Source of the DNA: Chloroflexota bacterium
GTDB lineage: Bacteria; Chloroflexota; Dehalococcoidia; Lucifugimonadales; JADFKI01
DNA length: 8,406 bases
Assembly (NCBI GenBank): GCA_022565015.1
Contig: JADFKI010000164.1
Span: forward strand, 1 to 8,406
Direction: 5' to 3'
The stretch's first letter is position 1, and every line of letters starts with the position of its first letter. A program made the translations under genes and the position numbers. The notes under the pieces are model-generated. The model saw only the letters and a list, made by a program, of their open reading frames with translations. It was not told where the DNA came from and did not search any database. This document shows positions 5,797 to 8,406 of this stretch, one piece after another.

Positions 5797-6948
5797 CTAT
5801 GGGTTAAGGATAACCTTGGTGTAGCCCTCGACGCGCTTGTCGAACTTGTCGTAGGCGTCGGGCGCCTCTTCCAGCGACACCTGGTGGGATACGGCGAAGC
5901 TGGGCTTGGCCTTCCCGGCGATGATGAGGTCGCGCAGGTATGCGTTGTAGCGCTTGACGTTGCACTGGCCGGTGCCCAATCGCAGGCCCTTCTCGAAGAG
6001 CTTGCCGAAGTTTATGGACAGCGCGCCGCGCTTAGCGTCCTCGTCAACCCCGCCTGGGTCTGTCGGCACGTAGAGCCCTGGGATGCCCATTGCGCCTGTC
6101 GGATTGATGACGTCGATCATCTGGTTCAGGACGACGTTGGGAATCTCCTCCTGCTCGCCGCCCGCCGCGGAAGACCCCTGCGCCGCCGCCTGATAGCCCA
6201 CGGCGTCGATGCCCTTGTCGGTGCCCTCTCCGCCGCGCCGGTCCTTGATCTGCCGGACAGGATCGCCCTCGTCGAAGTTGATGGGAATCGCGCCGATCTC
6301 CTCCGCCTTGTCGAGCCGCTCTTGGACGTGGTCGATGGAGTACACCTCGGCTGCGCCCCTTATGACGCAGCTGTACGCGGCCATCAGGCCCACGGGGCCC
6401 GCGCCGAACACCGCGACGCTCTCGCCGGGACGAACGTCTGCCAGCTCGGCGCCGTGATATCCCGTCGGAAAGATATCGGCCAGCATCGCGAAGTCCGCCT
6501 CATACTGGTCGCCGGGAGGCAGGGGTAAGCAGTTGAAATCGGCGAAGGGCACCTGGAGGTACTCCGCCTGACCGCCGCGCCAGGGACCCATCGCGACGTA
6601 GCCGTATGCTCCCCCGGCAAAGCCCGGGTTTACGGTGGTGCAGAAGCCGGTGAACCCACGCTGGCAGTTCTTGCAGAAACCGCACGCCACGTTGAACGGC
6701 ATGACCACCCTGTCTCCGACCTTACGCGTCTTCACGGCGGAGCCGACCTCCTGGATGATTCCCATGTTCTCGTGGCCGAAGATGATTCCGGGCTCGGCGG
6801 CCGTCCTGCCCTCGTACATGTGAAGGTCGGAGCCGCATATGCAAGAGGAGGTAATCTTTACGATGGCGTCGTTGGGATGCTGCATTTCAGGGTCGGGGAC
6901 GTTCTCTACGGAGACTTTGAATGGACTGTCGTAGACTACGGCTCTCAT
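5797..6948 (-). CDS. Zinc/NAD-dependent dehydrogenase of the glutathione-independent formaldehyde dehydrogenase type
   Basis: This 383-residue medium-chain dehydrogenase resembles Pseudomonas glutathione-independent formaldehyde dehydrogenase across its length. The catalytic zinc site is Cys38 (CGSDLH), His59 (GHE) and Asp158 (LADIFPTGYHGA, the counterpart of LSDILPTG). The structural zinc site is Cys89, Cys92, Cys95 and Cys103. FNVACG (85-90), TVNPGFAGGAYGYV (105-118) and IPGLYVPTDPGGVD (positions ~289-302) are family hallmarks. The dinucleotide motif is GAGPVG (182-187), and Asp206 after strand 2 favours NAD over NADP. It probably oxidises formaldehyde or another small aldehyde or alcohol in the cytosol; generic alcohol dehydrogenase is the alternative. 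The start is firm, with AAGGAGG seven bases before ATG 6948. It heads a three-gene set with the PAL-like propeller and GMC genes. Confidence 0.9.
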   Translation of the reverse strand: MRAVVYDSPFKVSVENVPDPEMQHPNDAIVKITSSCICGSDLHMYEGRTAAEPGIIFGHENMGIIQEVGSAVKTRKVGDRVVMPFNVACGFCKNCQRGFTGFCTTVNPGFAGGAYGYVAMGPWRGGQAEYLQVPFADFNCLPLPPGDQYEADFAMLADIFPTGYHGAELADVRPGESVAVFGAGPVGLMAAYSCVIRGAAEVYSIDHVQERLDKAEEIGAIPINFDEGDPVRQIKDRRGGEGTDKGIDAVGYQAAAQGSSAAGGEQEEIPNVVLNQMIDVINPTGAMGIPGLYVPTDPGGVDEDAKRGALSINFGKLFEKGLRLGTGQCNVKRYNAYLRDLIIAGKAKPSFAVSHQVSLEEAPDAYDKFDKRVEGYTKVILNP

Positions 6949-7003
6949 GAGGGGGCCTCCTTATGATAAGCGGTCGATGGCGTGTTGGTGAGAACTAACG
7001 GGG

Positions 7004-7033
7004 AGTATATCGAGGATGCGGCGAGTTAAGCAA
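7004..7033 (-). promoter_or_regulatory. Candidate sigma-70-type promoter for the dehydrogenase operon
   Basis: On the minus strand TATACT (7004-7009) matches the -10 consensus at five of six positions. A weak -35, TTGCTT (7028-7033), lies 18 bases upstream. Transcription would begin near 6997, giving a leader of about 50 nt before the AAGGAGG and ATG 6948. The position just before the first gene of a tightly spaced set supports it. The -35 match is poor. Confidence 0.4.
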
Positions 7034-7089
7034 GTGGGGTTTTTGGGGACCGTCTAGATGATGGCCCACATATCGAAAGCCGCGCCCCG

Positions 7090-7161
7090 TCACTGAGAGC
7101 TGGGCGGGAAACTAGAGTGCATCGTGAAAATTTGCCGGCGGTTTGGAACTAGCGGCGTCAT
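7090..7161 (-). pseudogene. 23-codon frame overlapping the antitoxin stop, possible toxin remnant
   Basis: The antitoxin stop TGA overlaps an ATG (ATGA, 7158-7161), the arrangement typical of an antitoxin followed by its toxin. The frame gives MTPLVPNRRQIFTMHSS and ends at TGA 7090-7092 after 23 codons. The opening 'MTPL' is similar to starts I recall for ParE/RelE-type partners, but the rest shows no toxin features. Only about 140 bp remain before the next gene's promoter, so a full-length toxin (roughly 90-100 codons) cannot fit. This could be a decayed toxin start or chance. Confidence 0.25.
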
Positions 7162-7382
7162 TCTCCGACGATGATGCGGCGCGCCTCAGACCAAGGAACG
7201 GTTTTTACGTCAGAGTTGTCCAACTCCCTGAGCCGCGTTACAATTTCCATTTCCCCTGCCGCCTCCAGGTCTGGATCGACGGTTTCGTCTATGCTGTCCA
7301 GCAGCGAACCGGCCAGAGCTGCACGAGCTTCTGGTGGGAGCTTCAAGAGCTCCCTCAATATGCTGGATGTATCCCAATTCAT
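7158..7382 (-). CDS. Addiction-module antitoxin-like protein, apparently orphan
   Basis: This 74-residue acidic protein fits the 'putative addiction module component' family (PF09720/TIGR02574), small antitoxins usually paired with a ParE/RelE-like toxin. Family features are the N-terminal 'ILRELLKLPPEARAALAGSLLDSID' region (residues 8-32), a Glu-rich middle (EAAGEMEIVTRLRELD) and the conserved tail TVPWSEARRII (61-71). The start at ATG 7382 has AGGA (7391-7394) eight bases before it. No toxin gene follows; only a 23-codon frame overlaps its stop. It may be an orphan antitoxin left after toxin loss, a trans-acting antitoxin, or a recruited regulator. The DNA just upstream is AT-richer than the surrounding genes, consistent with separate acquisition. 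Confidence 0.75.
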   Translation of the reverse strand: MNWDTSSILRELLKLPPEARAALAGSLLDSIDETVDPDLEAAGEMEIVTRLRELDNSDVKTVPWSEARRIIVGE

Positions 7383-7394
7383 GGCATTGGTCCT

Positions 7395-7428
7395 GGCTTG
7401 AGACTTATCTCAATTAAGAGACTGTCAA
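7395..7428 (-). promoter_or_regulatory. Promoter/operator-like region of the antitoxin gene
   Basis: A consensus -35 box TTGACA (7423-7428, minus strand) lies 40 bases before the antitoxin ATG. Downstream are GTCTC, GAGA and GTCTC motifs in close succession around TTAATT and TAAG, which could form an operator of the kind antitoxins use for autoregulation. No good -10 is present at the ideal 17-base spacing, so the promoter call is tentative. Confidence 0.3.
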
Positions 7429-7515
7429 TTTTAGGGTTCCTTTGAATTATGGAACAACGAAGAAACGAGAATATTTTGCTTATCGCTGGATTCGAATGGC
7501 CCATAGGCTCGATGG

Positions 7516-8406
7516 CTACGCCTTCTGGTAGATCTGCAGCCTGTGGCGGTTTGTCTCCGCGACGTACAGCCGTCCGTCCCCGTCCAGCGTTACCGATACG
7601 GGACCCCAGAAGTAGGGCTCGGTCTGAGAGGATATGTGGTAGGGGGTATTGAGATGGGCCGGCAGCTCGGGGATGAGGTTTGACTTCTCTCGCTCAGCAA
7701 GCTCGTCGGGATTGGAGGCGAAAAACTCCTCGGCCCACTTGGACATCGTCGCCTGGCCTCGCAGCTTCAGACGAAAGCCGCCGTCGGGCCCGAGAACCTG
7801 CACGCGCTCGTTGCCCCAATCGGCCACGTAGATGTTGCCGTCGGCATCCACCGCCACGCCGGAGGGTCGGCTGAGCTGGCCGTCGCCCTGTCCCGACTCA
7901 CCGAACGCCGAGATGAACTCGCCGCCGCCCGAAAACTTCTGGATGCGATCATTGCGCCAGTCGGCTACGTACACGTTGCCCTGGGAGTCGGCGGTTATGC
8001 CCCACGGCAGGTTGAATTCGCCCTGGCCGGAGCCTTCCGCGCCCCACGAGAGGATATGCTTTCCATCGGTATCGAACTTCTGCACCCGGTTGTTGTTCTG
8101 GTCGACGACGTAAACATTGTCGTCCGAGTCGATGGCGATGCCGGCTGGGCCGTTTAGCTCGCCCTCGTCGGCGCCGAGCGTCCCCCAATTGCACAGGTAT
8201 TCGCCGTCGCTGCCGTACACGGTGATTCGGTGGTTATGCTCGTCTGTGATATAGAGCCGCTCCCGGCTGTCGAAGGCCATTGCCACGGGCCACACGAACT
8301 GTCCGTCTCCGCTGCCGTACCCCTTGCCGAACTCGTACAGATAGTCCTCGTCGAGGTTGCACACGCCGACGCGAATGGCGGCCGCACGGGCCTGGTCGCC
8401 GCGGCT
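7516..8406 (-). CDS. NHL-repeat beta-propeller protein, N-terminus beyond the window
   Basis: The frame is open to the right edge, giving 296 visible residues (codons continue upstream of GTG 8364), so the true start lies outside. Five NHL units can be read, each of the form P-x-G-(I/V)-A-x-D-x-x-G-N-(I/V)-Y-V-x-D-x-x-N-x-R-(I/V)-Q; clear examples contain RLYITDEHNHRI, NVYVVDQNNNRVQ, NVYVADWRNDRIQ, NIYVADWGNERVQ and RLYVAETNRHRLQ. The units are joined by 'GxGxGxGQF/EF/QL' loops typical of the family. Between the fourth and last units lies a roughly 50-residue insertion containing SKWAEEFFASNPDEL and ending in EPYFWGPV. Such propellers bind proteins or ligands or act as lyases; no catalytic site is recognised. 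It is separate in sequence from the PAL-like propeller at 4738-5745. A 133-bp gap divides it from the antitoxin gene. Confidence 0.88.
   Translation of the reverse strand, partial: SRGDQARAAAIRVGVCNLDEDYLYEFGKGYGSGDGQFVWPVAMAFDSRERLYITDEHNHRITVYGSDGEYLCNWGTLGADEGELNGPAGIAIDSDDNVYVVDQNNNRVQKFDTDGKHILSWGAEGSGQGEFNLPWGITADSQGNVYVADWRNDRIQKFSGGGEFISAFGESGQGDGQLSRPSGVAVDADGNIYVADWGNERVQVLGPDGGFRLKLRGQATMSKWAEEFFASNPDELAEREKSNLIPELPAHLNTPYHISSQTEPYFWGPVSVTLDGDGRLYVAETNRHRLQIYQKA

Noticed and set aside
7035..7048. GGGG-TTTTT-GGGG run between genes
   Set aside because: A direct, not inverted, arrangement; two G-runs are not enough for a quadruplex call and no terminator stem is formed.
7483..7500. 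TTCGAATCC, similar to a tRNA T-loop
   Set aside because: The flanking bases do not form a T-stem, and no acceptor, anticodon or D arm is present; no tRNA.

Overview
The window is GC-rich bacterial DNA in which every convincing gene lies on the minus strand, so transcription runs from right to left. The taxon is not certain. The mix of NHL beta-propellers, a tandem carboxymuconolactone-decarboxylase (CMD) protein, a two-domain cupin, a GMC flavoenzyme, a zinc alcohol dehydrogenase and a molybdenum-hydroxylase fragment would fit an uncultured Chloroflexota (Dehalococcoidia/SAR202-like) genome. The intergenic repeat with TTCGACAGGCTC / GAGCCTGTCGAA arms also fits. This is inference from gene content only.

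Layout from right to left, in the direction of transcription. An NHL-repeat propeller protein enters from the right edge without its N-terminus (7516-8406). Next is a short AT-richer patch with a promoter-like box and a small orphan antitoxin of the 'addiction module' family (7158-7382). Its stop overlaps an ATG that opens only a 23-codon frame where a toxin gene would be expected. A promoter-like site (7004-7033) then leads into a compact three-gene set: a zinc/NAD dehydrogenase of the glutathione-independent formaldehyde dehydrogenase type (5797-6948), a six-bladed propeller with the zinc and tyrosine motifs of peptidyl-hydroxyglycine amidating lyase (4738-5745), and a GMC oxidoreductase with a His/Asn active-site pair (3163-4713). 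The gaps are 51 and 24 bp. After about 260 bp come a double-cupin protein (2209-2901, TTG start) and a double-CMD protein (1348-2139).

A 512-bp gene-free stretch (836-1347) holds a strong hairpin and a nested inverted-repeat element. The last reading frame (1-835) runs off the left edge and is the strangest object here. Its first ~208 codons are a lyase of the PcaB/adenylosuccinate-lyase superfamily. From codon ~210 it continues in the same frame as the molybdopterin-binding subunit of a xanthine dehydrogenase/CO dehydrogenase-type enzyme. The join sits where both families carry a similar 'AE-LGLDP' stretch.

Working model (inference): the dehydrogenase, PAL-like lyase and GMC enzyme form one oxidative catabolic operon in which alcohols or hemiaminal-type intermediates are oxidised and cleaved and the released aldehyde is oxidised with NAD. 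The cupin, CMD protein and PcaB-like lyase add an aromatic ring-cleavage/lactone flavour. No substrate can be read from the sequence.
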